Shown here one piece after another: positions 35,528 to 45,885 of a stretch of 64,000 bases of DNA. Origin of the DNA: Micromonospora sp. WMMD1155 (GTDB lineage Bacteria; Actinomycetota; Actinomycetes; Mycobacteriales; Micromonosporaceae); contig NZ_CP120742.1 of NCBI RefSeq assembly GCF_029581275.1, forward strand, positions 5,270,501 through 5,334,500. Direction: 5' to 3'. The translations under genes and the position numbers were made by a program. Every line of letters starts with the position of its first letter. The first letter of the stretch is position 1. Below the pieces are notes generated by a model that worked only from the letters and a program-made list of their open reading frames with translations, did no database searches and was not told the origin of the DNA.

Positions 35528-36001
35528 ATGACCGGCACCGCTCAATGGCTCGACGACGAGCAGCAGAAGCTGTGGCAGGACCTGCTCACCGTGGTTATCG
35601 CTCTTCCTACGCTGCTGGATCGTCAGCTACAGCGGGACGAGGGCATATCGAACTTCGAGTACAGCGTCCTGGCGCGGCTGTCGATGACCGAGACGGGCAC
35701 GATGCGGCTCAGCGATCTGGCGCTGCAATGCAACAGCACGCTACCGCGGCTGTCCAAGGTGATGGTTCGTTTCGAGCGGCACGGGTGGATCACCCGGCGC
35801 CCCGACCCGGAGAACGGCCGTTACACCCTCGCGACGCTGACAGACGCCGGCCTGATGAAGGTCGCGGACAGCGCCCCGGCGCACGTCGAGCGGGTCAGGC
35901 AGTTGGTGTTCGACCCGCTGACCACCGCACAGCAACGCCACCTCGCTGCCGCGCTGGCCCGCATCGCCGCCCCGGTGCGCGCGCAGATCGATGGCTGGTA
36001 G
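35528..36001 (+). CDS. MarR-family transcriptional regulator
   Basis: 157 residues. The winged-helix core is FEYSVLARLSMTETGTMRLSDLALQCNSTLPRLSKVMVRFERHGWITRRPDPENGRYTLATLTDAG, with the DxR wing motif. ATG 35528 (MTGTAQWLDD) is preferred over the open extension to 35444, since family N-termini start with a short helix. It is divergent from the quinone reductase-like gene and flanked by three operator copies, so autorepression and control of the reductase are strongly suggested. Ligand unknown, possibly quinones or electrophiles. Confidence 0.92.
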   Translation: MTGTAQWLDDEQQKLWQDLLTVVIALPTLLDRQLQRDEGISNFEYSVLARLSMTETGTMRLSDLALQCNSTLPRLSKVMVRFERHGWITRRPDPENGRYTLATLTDAGLMKVADSAPAHVERVRQLVFDPLTTAQQRHLAAALARIAAPVRAQIDGW

Positions 36002-36058
36002 TCGGGGCCGCCCACTGAGGCAGTCGGGACGCGTACCTCGAAATGTCACGGTGACACG

Positions 36059-36089
36059 GTGACACGCACGCCGGACGCGAGCGTGTCAC
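36059..36089. terminator. Bidirectional hairpin between MarR and peptidase genes
   Basis: GTGACACGC / GCGTGTCAC, 9-bp perfect arms and a 13-base loop. It overlaps the stop codon of the reverse-strand peptidase and lies 58 bases after the MarR stop. A tandem GGTGACAC repeat precedes it. Confidence 0.6.
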
Positions 36090-37621
36090 AGGCTGCAACG
36101 GGCGTCGGTGGGAGGGACCTTCAGGTCGAGCAGATAATCGCTGACCACGTCGTCGACGCAACTGCTACCGCCGAGCAGGTAAGCACCGTGCTGTTTGCCG
36201 TCGACTGTGAGCAGGCTTGCGCCCAGCGCTTCCGCCATCGCGATGCCGCCCTTGTGCGGGGTCGCCGGATCGCCGGTGACCGACACGACGAGCGTCTTGG
36301 GTTGGCCTGCAACCTCGGCGAGCCAGGGCTCGTCGCGTGTCGGCGGCGCGGGCCACGCCTCGCATTCGCTGTGGTAGTTCTGCGCCGTGAACACGTCGAT
36401 GTCGAACATGGGTGCGACCTGGCGGGCCAACGCGGTCTGCTCCTGCGGCGTCAGGCGAGGCCAGTCCATGCAGCGAACGGCGATGTTCGTGTCATTGTCC
36501 TGGCTGTAGGCACCGTCCGGCGTGCGGCCGTAGAAGGTGTCGCGCAGGACGAGCATCTTCTCCGCGTTTCCTGCCTTGAGCGCGGTCAGGGCAGAAATGA
36601 CATCGGGCCACTTCCTCTCGGCGTACAGTCCGATGCTGATACCGAGGTAGACGTCCCAGACGCTCACGTTCCGGCCGTCGACGGTCGCTGGTTTGTCGAC
36701 GAGCGGCTGGACGATCTCGTGCAGGCGGTCGTTCGCAGCCGCGGGGTCGGTGCCGAGTACGCAGTCAGCCGACTCTGCGCAGAGTGCGGCGAGGTCGTTG
36801 AACCGTGCCTGTAGGCCGGCGAATTGGGAGAGGCGGAATTCGCGGGCCGTCAAGTCGGGCGAGACGGCCCCGTCGAGCACGATGGCGCGTACCTTCTCGG
36901 GATAGGTCTTGGCGTACATGGCGCCGAGTTCAGAGCCGTAGCTGTAGCCGAGATAGGTGAGCTTGTCGTCACCGAGTACGTTTCGCAGGATCTCCATGTC
37001 GCGCACGACGTTGGTGGACCCGGCGTTGACCAGGTTCGCGACGCCTCCGGACCCGTCCGCGCAGCGCTTGGCGACCTCGGCCGCCTCCTCGGCGCTCTTG
37101 ACGTCGTACACCGCGCCGAAGCGCGGCACGTCGCCCGCGTCGTACTCTTCGTCGGTGTAGCAGTCGAAAGCCGGGGTCGACGACCCGATCCCGCGCGGAT
37201 CGAAGCCGACGATGTCGAAGCGCTTGGCGACGGCGCTGGCCTGCCACAGCGGCAGCAGGGTCGCGATGAAGCTGGTGCCGGACCCTCCGGGCCCGCCCGG
37301 GTTGACCAGTACTGAGCCCTCGGCCTTGCCCGCGGCGGGCAGGCGGGTCAGCGCGATCTGTGCCCTGTCGCCTTTCGGCTTCTGGTAGTCGAGCGGGACC
37401 TCGACCGATCCGCACTCGAGCGCCGGGTTCGCGAACAGCTTGGCGTCCGCACCGGTTCTCGCGGTGTCCTTGCATGTGACCCAGGTGAGTTTCTGACCGT
37501 GGTAGGCGCTGAGGTCGGCGGTAGCGCTGGCACCGGGTGGAGGGGAAGCGGATGTGCAGGCGGCGAGCAGCATGAGTGCCGCCGTGGCGACCGCGGTCGC
37601 GGGGTGTGGGAATCGAAACAT
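36086..37621 (-). CDS. Exported lipoprotein peptidase, S33 tripeptidyl aminopeptidase-like
   Basis: 511 residues. The signal peptide ends with a lipobox (LMLLAAC, Cys22), so it is probably a surface lipoprotein. Alpha/beta-hydrolase fold with oxyanion GGPGGSG, RGIGSSTPAFDC, nucleophile elbow GYSYGSELG, the acid in SVTGDPATPHKGG and the histidine in GKQHGAYL; the last part matches the TAP-like C-terminal domain. Homologues release N-terminal di- or tripeptides, some after proline. GAGGG precedes ATG 37621. A MerR-type promoter lies about 130 bases upstream. It may feed the cluster at 39-46 kb with short peptides. Confidence 0.9.
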   Translation of the reverse strand: MFRFPHPATAVATAALMLLAACTSASPPPGASATADLSAYHGQKLTWVTCKDTARTGADAKLFANPALECGSVEVPLDYQKPKGDRAQIALTRLPAAGKAEGSVLVNPGGPGGSGTSFIATLLPLWQASAVAKRFDIVGFDPRGIGSSTPAFDCYTDEEYDAGDVPRFGAVYDVKSAEEAAEVAKRCADGSGGVANLVNAGSTNVVRDMEILRNVLGDDKLTYLGYSYGSELGAMYAKTYPEKVRAIVLDGAVSPDLTAREFRLSQFAGLQARFNDLAALCAESADCVLGTDPAAANDRLHEIVQPLVDKPATVDGRNVSVWDVYLGISIGLYAERKWPDVISALTALKAGNAEKMLVLRDTFYGRTPDGAYSQDNDTNIAVRCMDWPRLTPQEQTALARQVAPMFDIDVFTAQNYHSECEAWPAPPTRDEPWLAEVAGQPKTLVVSVTGDPATPHKGGIAMAEALGASLLTVDGKQHGAYLLGGSSCVDDVVSDYLLDLKVPPTDARCSL

Positions 37622-37748
37622 GAATCGGCCCTCAAGATAGCGGATGACTATGTCGGGTCATGTCAGTCGCGCCGCCTTCTCCCTGCGCCTGGAGAGAGGA
37701 CGCGGCATGCCGGTACGAGCTAGCTGCCGGATCGTCGTCCATGTGCCG

Positions 37749-37779
37749 ACGCAACACCCTGTTCCAGGCACAGGGTCAA
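37749..37779 (-). promoter_or_regulatory. MerR-type promoter (third copy)
   Basis: On the reverse strand TTGACC (37779-37774), a 19-base spacer containing the dyad CTGTGCCTGGAACAG, then TTGCGT (37754-37749). A long 19-bp spacer with an internal dyad is the hallmark of MerR-activated promoters. The next gene on this strand is the S33 peptidase at 37621. Confidence 0.5.
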
Positions 37780-37818
37780 GGCCAGGTCGAGATCCTGCAG
37801 GTGGGGGCGGCGCCGAGG

Positions 37819-37926
37819 TCACGCGGGTTCTCCGCCCAACACGGGGAAGAAGTGGTCCCTGACGGCGTGGACGTCGCCGTATGTGAGGTTCAGCCGTTCG
37901 ACGTCGATGACGGGTGCGGTGGACAT
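37819..37926 (-). pseudogene. ABC transporter ATP-binding N-terminal fragment
   Basis: A 35-codon frame starts MSTAPVIDVERLNLTYGDVHAVRDHFF, the usual beginning of an ABC ATPase before Walker A, and stops after LGGEPA. Nothing of the remaining domain follows. Right downstream lies a MerR-type promoter, which suggests a recombination scar. Confidence 0.5.
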
Positions 37927-38066
37927 GCACCCATGACACCGCGGGCGCCACCTTCCCGTCAGTGGCACGGTGTCATCGCCGCATGTGACGTGGTGTCACT
38001 GATCGTGGCCCTCAGGTGCCGCATGCTGGAGTGGCGACGGCAAGGTCCCCGCGCTTCGCCGGGTCC

Positions 38067-38116
38067 GTCACACGGCGACGACTCCGAGTCCGTCACACGG
38101 CGACGACTCCGGGTCG
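38067..38116 (+). repeat. Two tandem 25-bp repeats
   Basis: GTCACACGGCGACGACTCC plus six further bases, repeated directly at 38067-38091 and 38092-38116 with two differences. It lies in the leader of the LysR gene. It may be a binding site pair or a replication-slippage product. Confidence 0.6.
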
Positions 38117-38140
38117 TTCAATGCCCTCGCGCAATCGACC

Positions 38141-38157
38141 CATGCCTACCAGGCATG
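38141..38157. promoter_or_regulatory. Inverted repeat upstream of the LysR gene
   Basis: CATGCCT-ACC-AGGCATG: perfect 7-bp arms, 24 bases before the LysR start. LysR regulators commonly bind such interrupted dyads near their own promoters. Confidence 0.45.
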
Positions 38158-38180
38158 GACGCCGGTGTCATGCTGGCGTC

Positions 38181-39113
38181 ATGGACCGGAGCATCGAGTT
38201 GAGGCATTTCCGCTACATGCTGGCTGTGGCGGAGGCGGGCACCTTCACCGGCGCCGCCGCACGGCTGGGCATGACCCAGCCGGCTCTGTCCCGGGCGATC
38301 CGCGACCTCGAGGAGGTTGTCGGCACGGCCCTGTTCGAGCGTGGGCGTCAAGGGGCGGTCCTGACCGCCGCCGGCCGGACGTTTCGCGACGACGCCCGAG
38401 CCTTGGACGAGGCGGCCCGCGCAGCCCTTTCTCGCAACGGCCCGTCGGGCATGGACAGGCCGCATCTTCGACTCACCGCACGCGGCTGCGACGTCGGCAC
38501 CCTCGAGCACCTCGTCACGTCCTACAACTCGGCGCGCGGCGATCATCTCGAGGCCAGGGGTGCGGTCGTGAACGCCAGTGAGCACGTGGACGAGGTTCGC
38601 GACGGCAGAACGGCTGCGACCCTGGTCCGTTCACCGGACGATTTCTCCGGCCTCGACAGCGACCTGATCCGCAGCGACCCGCGAGTCGCGCTGCTGCCGG
38701 ACGCTCATCCCCTCGCGACCCGGCGGATGATCGAACGGGCCGAGCTCGCCGGCGAGACGATCCCGCTGTGGGCGGGCCACACCCCGGAACAGACCGCCTT
38801 CTGGACGGCAACCGACCTGGTGCGGCACGATTGGCGGGCGGGCCCGACCGTGTCGGACGCGGCTCAGTACGGTGGCGTCATCCGGCTCGGCAGCGCCGTC
38901 GGATTCCTCGCCGCCGATCTGTTGCCGGAGATGGTGCTGACCGGCATCAGCGTGGTCCCGGTGGCCGACATCTCTCCGAGCGAATTGCGCATCGTTTGGT
39001 CGCGGGACGCGACCTCGCGCGACGTCGCCCGCTTTGTCCGGCACACCGCACAGGTGAGTGACGACTGGCGCAGGTCCGCTCCGGTGACGTTGTCGGCCTC
39101 CGTGAGCGATTGA
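38181..39113 (+). CDS. LysR-family transcriptional regulator
   Basis: 310 residues. The HTH is ELRHFRYMLAVAEAGTFTGAAARLGMTQPALSRAIRDLEEVVGTALFERGRQGAVLTAAG. The C-terminal effector domain is short and somewhat divergent, with RVALLPDAHPLATR and YGGVIRLGSAVGFLAADLLPE. ATG 38181 gives MDRSIELRHF; the longer frame to 38016 lacks a good site. It is convergent with the SDR gene of the presumed peptide-catabolic cluster and could control it. Confidence 0.88.
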   Translation: MDRSIELRHFRYMLAVAEAGTFTGAAARLGMTQPALSRAIRDLEEVVGTALFERGRQGAVLTAAGRTFRDDARALDEAARAALSRNGPSGMDRPHLRLTARGCDVGTLEHLVTSYNSARGDHLEARGAVVNASEHVDEVRDGRTAATLVRSPDDFSGLDSDLIRSDPRVALLPDAHPLATRRMIERAELAGETIPLWAGHTPEQTAFWTATDLVRHDWRAGPTVSDAAQYGGVIRLGSAVGFLAADLLPEMVLTGISVVPVADISPSELRIVWSRDATSRDVARFVRHTAQVSDDWRRSAPVTLSASVSD

Positions 39114-39162
39114 GCATCGCCAGGTCGCCGGGGCCGGCAGTGCCCAGCGGCGATGAGGCGAG

Positions 39163-39228
39163 CGGCCGCAGCCCTTGATCCCGATCTTCTTCCCTGGACG
39201 AGATGAATGATCAATCAAGGGCCGCGGC
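39163..39228. terminator. Long imperfect hairpin between LysR and SDR genes
   Basis: GGCCGCAGCCCTTGAT (39163-39179 region) pairs imperfectly with ATCAAGGGCCGCGGCC (39213-39228), with a loop of about 33 bases. It lies between two convergent genes, so it may terminate both. Confidence 0.4.
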
Positions 39229-39300
39229 CAGAAGTACGCCCCCGTCGTCGCCCGGCAGCTGTCGAACTACCACTGGCTCAGAGTGCGGCGCCCGGCTGCC

Positions 39301-40167
39301 TCACGAGCCTTCGACCTCGGCCAGCACCCGCCGCGTCAGCGCGCGGGCGGAGGCGGAGGCCTCCGAGCTCAGGTACGTGAGCAGCTCGTCCGAGGGTGCC
39401 GCGTCGGGGCCGATGACCACGCCGGCCGCGCCTGCAAGGGCCGGGTCGGTCGCCGCGACAACGATCGGTCGCGCAACGTCGGACGCCGGGCGAAGCCCCG
39501 CCTGGATCTGATCCCACAGGTGACGAACCGGCGGCGGCAGGATTTCCGGTGTCATCTCCGCGGCATTCGGTGTCGCCGCCGCGGCCGGGCCAAGAGGATC
39601 GGCCGCGAGCACGGTGACACCACTGCCCCGCAACGCCTCGGCCAGGTCCTGGTTGTGGGCGAGGTGGGCGAGCTTGGCCCGGCCGGCGACCGCCATGCCG
39701 AAGTATTCCCCATCCTGCTCCACCTCCTCGAAAGTCAGCTCGCCGGCGACCGCCGCGACGGTGATGGACGAAGAGGTGACGTCGACGACCCGGCTGGGCG
39801 CGCCGGCTCGAAGCGCGTCCAGCAGCTCCCGGGTCAGCACGACCGGAGTGAGGTGGTTGACCGCGAAGCTGGCTTCGATCCCGTCGACGGTCACCCAGCG
39901 CCGCGACCACATGCCACCGACGTTGTTCACCAGCAATTGCAAGGGACCTTCCGCGGCTAGGCGAGCGCCCAGTTCCCGGACCTGTTTCAAGGAGGACAGG
40001 TCGGCCTGGATGAAGCGAGCGTCAGCGCCCAGAGCCTGAACCGCTTCCTCCCCATGGGTCTGGTCTCGGCCGACGACGGTGACGGCGAAGCCCGATTGCT
40101 GCAACTGCATGGCCACGTGGAAGCCGATGCCCCCCGTGCCGCCCGTGACGACTGCTTTTCCCGCCAT
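39301..40167 (-). CDS. Short-chain dehydrogenase
   Basis: 288 residues. Cofactor motif VTGGTGGIGFHVAMQL, LLVNNVGGMW, active-site serine in VDVTSSSITVA. The YxxxK position reads YFGMAVAGRAKLAHL, with the tyrosine displaced from the lysine, so it may belong to the WW-oxidoreductase/RDH-like SDRs rather than the classical group. GGAGGGAC precedes ATG 40167. It is the last of four consecutive reverse-strand genes with two peptidases and DgdA. It might process a ketone or aldehyde product, but nothing in the sequence proves that. Confidence 0.82.
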   Translation of the reverse strand: MAGKAVVTGGTGGIGFHVAMQLQQSGFAVTVVGRDQTHGEEAVQALGADARFIQADLSSLKQVRELGARLAAEGPLQLLVNNVGGMWSRRWVTVDGIEASFAVNHLTPVVLTRELLDALRAGAPSRVVDVTSSSITVAAVAGELTFEEVEQDGEYFGMAVAGRAKLAHLAHNQDLAEALRGSGVTVLAADPLGPAAAATPNAAEMTPEILPPPVRHLWDQIQAGLRPASDVARPIVVAATDPALAGAAGVVIGPDAAPSDELLTYLSSEASASARALTRRVLAEVEGS

Positions 40168-40377
40168 GATGTCCCTCCGTTGCCCGGCTACGGATCCCAT
40201 GACACTGCGCCGATTTCGGGCCGTCCAATGCTTCGAGCCGATAGCACCATGCCCTCCCGGCATGCCCTCGGCGGCAGGACCCCTCGTGCGCTGCGGCCGA
40301 CGATGCCGACGCCGGAAGACCAGGCGCGGCGGCGTCCCGATGGACCGAAGAGACACCGCCGCGCACGGAGAGTGAGA

Positions 40378-42228
40378 TCAGCGGAGGCTCGGCACGGTGA
40401 ACGACGGTCGCCCGACGGCGGTCACGTTCACCTGGTGACGCTCCCGATACGTCGCCGTGAAGGGGGCGGGACCTCCCTGGATGGTCTCGTCGCGGGCCGG
40501 ATTGCCCAAGGGCAGAGTCAGCCGGGCGTCCCCGACCTTGATCATCTCGCCGGACGGCAGGTCGTACCAGGAACCGGTCTGCACAGCCCCGATCTCGACC
40601 CCCAGCACGTGGCCGGGGGCCAGCGTCCAGTCGGTCGACTTGAGTTCGAAGCGGGTGCGCGCAGGGTCGAGCACCGCCACGTTCTCGTTGATGATCACGG
40701 CCGTGCCGCCGGGGGCGACATCGTACAGCTTGACCATGATGTTGCCCCGGCCTCGAGCGGCGACGGTGATCTCGGGCGTGCCGACCAGACGGGTCGCTCG
40801 GGCCACCGGGGCGGAGAACTTGTAGTACGCCGAGGTCGGGCGACCCTGCTGGATACGCTTGAGCTGCACTGCGGCCAGCTGCTTGGGAATGGTCGGCTCC
40901 AACGCGCCCGCACCACCGTCGCCGCCCTCGCCCGGGACCGGAACGGGCGGCGGCGGCACCGGGTGGCCGGCTTCGACCAGCGCGGTGTACGCGTCAGCGC
41001 CGCCGTCATCGACGTACGTGCCGCCGCCCAGATCGATCCGGGCCGTTTCGACGGCGCCCGGCCAGCGGTCCTGGGCGCGCCACTCGCCGGTGCTGTCCTG
41101 GATCGCGAACGCCGGATACGTCGTGGCCGGTGCGATGCCCTTGAGGTACTGGTCGTAGAAGGACATCACCTCGTCGAACCAGCCGTCGCGGCCCATCTTC
41201 AACCGCCCGCTCTCGTCCCGGTCGTTGCCGCGTACGTGGTCCCACTGCCCCAGCCAGGCCCGCTTCGGCCCGCGGTGGCCGGCCAGATACCGCTGCAAAT
41301 CCTCGGGTTTGGTGTTGTCCTCGATGAAGCCTTGGGTGAGGAACAGCGGTGTGTCGCTGCCTCGGGCCAGTCGGGGCAGGTCGCGTGCCCTCCAATGCGC
41401 CGAGTCCTGCTCGTTGACCAGCAGCCCGGCGGTGTAGGAGTCGGCGCACTGCGGATGCGTCGCCTCGTACACGGCGTTGGCCTTGTACCTGGCGTCGTCG
41501 TCCGGCATCGGCGGCATCTGGGCGATCGCCGGGTAGGAACCCTGCAGCAGCAACGAATTCAGTCGCGGAATGTCGTTGGTGTGGGCGGCATGGTAGGGGT
41601 TCCAGGCCGGTTCCTGCGCGACGACGGCCTTGAGCGCCGGCTGATCGAGCGCGTTGCCGATGAGGCCGGTGATCGCGTCGTACGACTTGCCGTACATCCC
41701 GACGGCGCCGCTCGACCACGGCCGGCCGGCTGCCCAGTCGATCGCCGCGCGGACGTCGGCCTGCTCGCCCGGGCCGTTCCAGTCGAAACAACCGGTCGAG
41801 CCACCATAGCCCCGCAGATCAACCATGACGAGGGCGTAGCCCCGCTCGAGCAGTCGGCCGCCCTCGATGAGGTCGGAGAAGCGGGCCGACGGACCGGTGT
41901 GCTCGTGATCCTCCGGGGAGGTTTCCCCCGCGTGCCCGAAGTACGGGCCGACGGACAGGATGACGGGCACCTTCTTCCCCAACGGCAGGTTCTCGGGCAG
42001 CAGAACGTCGGCGTGCAACTCGACGCCTGACCGGTCCGAGGACGGGAAGTAGTGCTGGGTCCAGGCCGCACCCTCTGGCACCCGCTCGTTCTCCTCGTGG
42101 GTGACCGGGTCGGTCGCGGTCGCCACCGCAGGCTTCTCGGCCGCGTGGGCGCTCACCAACGTACCGATCAGCGTGGAGACGGCGATCAGAACAACGGCCG
42201 ACCCCACGACCGTGCGGACAGGTTTCAC
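40378..42228 (-). CDS. Exported CocE/NonD-type hydrolase (X-Pro dipeptidyl-peptidase-like)
   Basis: 616 residues from GTG 42228. This start was chosen because GGAGGA lies 5 bases upstream; the site is inside the frame if ATG 42240 is used. A signal peptide (AVVLIAVSTLIGTLVSAHA) is followed by the alpha/beta-hydrolase domain with GxSYxx nucleophile GKSYDAITG (Ser182), the acid probably in TQGFIEDNTKPED and the histidine in GQWDHVRGN. A C-terminal jelly-roll domain is present. The family cleaves Xaa-Pro dipeptides or hydrolyses esters and amides. It lies between S9 peptidase and SDR genes, co-directional with DgdA. Confidence 0.9.
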   Translation of the reverse strand: MKPVRTVVGSAVVLIAVSTLIGTLVSAHAAEKPAVATATDPVTHEENERVPEGAAWTQHYFPSSDRSGVELHADVLLPENLPLGKKVPVILSVGPYFGHAGETSPEDHEHTGPSARFSDLIEGGRLLERGYALVMVDLRGYGGSTGCFDWNGPGEQADVRAAIDWAAGRPWSSGAVGMYGKSYDAITGLIGNALDQPALKAVVAQEPAWNPYHAAHTNDIPRLNSLLLQGSYPAIAQMPPMPDDDARYKANAVYEATHPQCADSYTAGLLVNEQDSAHWRARDLPRLARGSDTPLFLTQGFIEDNTKPEDLQRYLAGHRGPKRAWLGQWDHVRGNDRDESGRLKMGRDGWFDEVMSFYDQYLKGIAPATTYPAFAIQDSTGEWRAQDRWPGAVETARIDLGGGTYVDDGGADAYTALVEAGHPVPPPPVPVPGEGGDGGAGALEPTIPKQLAAVQLKRIQQGRPTSAYYKFSAPVARATRLVGTPEITVAARGRGNIMVKLYDVAPGGTAVIINENVAVLDPARTRFELKSTDWTLAPGHVLGVEIGAVQTGSWYDLPSGEMIKVGDARLTLPLGNPARDETIQGGPAPFTATYRERHQVNVTAVGRPSFTVPSLR

Positions 42229-42340
42229 GGATTCCTCCATAGGCTGTCGGTCAACCACGAGTCGACAGCCGATCATGTGTGCCGACAACAGGGTCAAGCC
42301 GGGAACCACGCTGCTCGCCTCGTCGGCGAACGGCCCGCTG

Positions 42341-44263
42341 TCAGTGGCAAGCTCGGCCGGTGCCCAGATAACGGACGAAATGACGCTCGATCGCCTGGTG
42401 CAGCCGAATCTGGTTCTCAGGGTTGTCGAAGCCGTGGCCCTCGTCGGCCGCAAGCAGGTATTCGATCGGGACGCCGCGCTCGCGAAGTGGTGCGACGACG
42501 TTGTCGGACTCGGACTGGACCACTCGGGCGTCATTGGCACCCTGGGCGACCAGCAGGGGCGTGACGATTCGGTCGATCATGGTGATGGGTGACCGCGAGA
42601 GCATGTCCGCCTCAGCCGCGGGATCATCGGGGTCACCCACGTAGGCGTACCAGCTGTTGACGTTGTACGGCCGGGTGAAGGGAGGCAGGGTCCGCAGGAA
42701 GTTGGCGAGGTCGGAGACCCCGACGTAGTCGACCGCCGCGGCGAAGTAGCCGGGAGCCAGCGCCGTTCCGACCAGTGCGGCGTAACCGCCGTAGGAGCCG
42801 CCCATGATGCCGATCCGCCCCGGGTCGGCATAGCCCCGCGCAACGGCCCAGTCGACGGCATCGATCAGGTCGGTGTGCATGGCTCGGGCGAATTCCCCGA
42901 TCGCAGCAGTGGTGTGTCGTTTTCCGTAGCCTGTGGAGCCGCGAAAATTGACCTGCAGCACGGCGTAGCCACGATTCGCCAGGAGTTGGACCTGTGGGTT
43001 GTAGCCCCAGGTGTCGTGCAGCCAGGGTCCGCCGTGCACGAGGAGGACCAGAGCCAGCCCTTCCGGCGCGACCCCGGTCGGCAGCGTCAGGAAGCCGTTC
43101 AGGGGCAGACCGTCCCGCGCGGCGAACGTGACCGGGCTCATCGCGGCGAGGTCGGACGGATCCAGATGCGGATAGGGGCGGAACAGGACCCGGCTCTCGT
43201 GCGTGGCGTGGTCGTAGAACCAGGTGACCGCCGGGTCGCGGTCATGGACGAAGGTGGCGACCCACCGTTGTTCGGAGTCGTCCGAGGACAGGGTGCCGAG
43301 AACTCCGTCACTGAGCTTCGACAATTCGTCGTAGACCTCGGCGAAATGGTCGTCCACCACCTCGATGCGCGGCTTGGCGTCGACGAACCGGGCCGCGATG
43401 ACCTCACCCGTGCGGCGGCTGGTGAACACCGTGGGCGGCAGGACGCCCGGCGCCATCGTGCCGAGGATGTCGAGGCTGTGCCCGGGAACGGCGGCCACGA
43501 GAGTCTCGTCACCGGTCTTGGCGTCCAAGCGGATCAGGCGCAGGTCGTCGGAGTCGGTGTAGGCGCCGATCAGCAGGCCCGATCCGTCGGCGGTCACCAC
43601 TTGTGGTTGCACACCGACGGGATACTCGGCCCCGCCGAGGCGGCGTAGCAGTCGACGCTCGGTCCCTGCACGGTCGATCGCGTAGAGCTCGACAGCTCCG
43701 TCCTCGGCGAGCCGGGACGCGAACGCCGGTGCGCCGGTCTGGTCCAGCAGAACGCTCTCGGTCGGGTCGGCCTGTTCATGGTGCAGAATCGTCTCGCCGC
43801 TAGCGACATCGATCCGGAACAGGTCGATGGCGAAGGGGCGCTTGTTCATCGCGACCAGCACGCTGCCGGGATGGGAGGGCAGCGGGTCGGCTCCGAACAC
43901 CCGCGAACCCGGCGAAAGCGGAGTCAGGTCGACCGCGTCCTGATCGGGCGTTTCGAGGTCCACCCGGTACAGATGCCAGTCCTCGTTGCCATCGGTGTCC
44001 TGCAGGTAGAGCAGCCAGCGCGAGTCACCGGGCCAGTAGTAGGTCGTGATGCCACGCCTCGCATCGTGGGTGAGGCAGACCGCGTCCTCATGCCCCTGAT
44101 CGATCCCTCGTACCCACACGTTCCGCCGGCCGTGGGCCGGCGCGAGGTAGGCGATCCGCGTTCCGTCCGGCGAGATCGAGGGGTTGGCGAAGGCCGGGTC
44201 CGAGAAGAACTCCTCCACCTCGATCAGCCGCGGTGGGGAGTCAGGGTCGGTCGGTGTACGCAT
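42341..44263 (-). CDS. Cytosolic S9 prolyl-oligopeptidase-family peptidase
   Basis: 640 residues without a signal peptide. An N-terminal seven-bladed beta-propeller (repeats such as NPSISPDGTRIAYLAP, WPGDSRWLLYLQDTDG) gates a C-terminal catalytic domain: LVHGGPWLHDTWGYNPQ, MGGSYGGYAALVG (nucleophile Ser), LVAQGANDARVVQSESD (Asp) and AADEGHGFDNPENQ (His). It would cleave short oligopeptides, often after proline or near acyl N-termini. AGGAAG precedes ATG 44263. It sits between dgdA and the exported peptidase on the same strand. Confidence 0.92.
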   Translation of the reverse strand: MRTPTDPDSPPRLIEVEEFFSDPAFANPSISPDGTRIAYLAPAHGRRNVWVRGIDQGHEDAVCLTHDARRGITTYYWPGDSRWLLYLQDTDGNEDWHLYRVDLETPDQDAVDLTPLSPGSRVFGADPLPSHPGSVLVAMNKRPFAIDLFRIDVASGETILHHEQADPTESVLLDQTGAPAFASRLAEDGAVELYAIDRAGTERRLLRRLGGAEYPVGVQPQVVTADGSGLLIGAYTDSDDLRLIRLDAKTGDETLVAAVPGHSLDILGTMAPGVLPPTVFTSRRTGEVIAARFVDAKPRIEVVDDHFAEVYDELSKLSDGVLGTLSSDDSEQRWVATFVHDRDPAVTWFYDHATHESRVLFRPYPHLDPSDLAAMSPVTFAARDGLPLNGFLTLPTGVAPEGLALVLLVHGGPWLHDTWGYNPQVQLLANRGYAVLQVNFRGSTGYGKRHTTAAIGEFARAMHTDLIDAVDWAVARGYADPGRIGIMGGSYGGYAALVGTALAPGYFAAAVDYVGVSDLANFLRTLPPFTRPYNVNSWYAYVGDPDDPAAEADMLSRSPITMIDRIVTPLLVAQGANDARVVQSESDNVVAPLRERGVPIEYLLAADEGHGFDNPENQIRLHQAIERHFVRYLGTGRACH

Positions 44264-44487
44264 AGGGTTGCTTCCTGAGATCCAACGGACAGCGATCACG
44301 GTGAGACGCCACCTCGATGCTCGCACCGCAGGGTCAGCGGCGACCCCAGAACAGCCGACAGGTCGCCGGGATCCGTAGCCGCCGTCCGGCTCCCGATATC
44401 GGCAAGCTCTTCCCGGGCCGTGACGTCGGCGTCGTGATCGGGCAGGTAGGTCATTCGATCAACCGGCAACATGATCACCGGCTGGTA

Positions 44488-45810
<1,323 letters not shown>

Positions 45811-45885
45811 CTAGGCAGCCCGGACAGACACGTCCATCGCACATTTCCGCTGTCGCTGTTAAGCAAGGCCGTACAGTCGGCGGTC

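Noticed and set aside
38067..38116. Tandem 25-bp repeats considered as a CRISPR array
   Set aside because: Only two directly adjacent copies without spacers and no cas genes nearby.
40054..42030. 658-codon forward frame opposite the CocE-type hydrolase
   Set aside because: Shadow frame; the reverse frame has signal peptide, catalytic triad and ribosome-binding site.
42267..42297. Possible fourth MerR-type promoter (TTGACC with weak dyad) before the CocE gene
   Set aside because: The dyad does not match the GTTCC/GGAAC pattern of the other three, so the match is probably chance.
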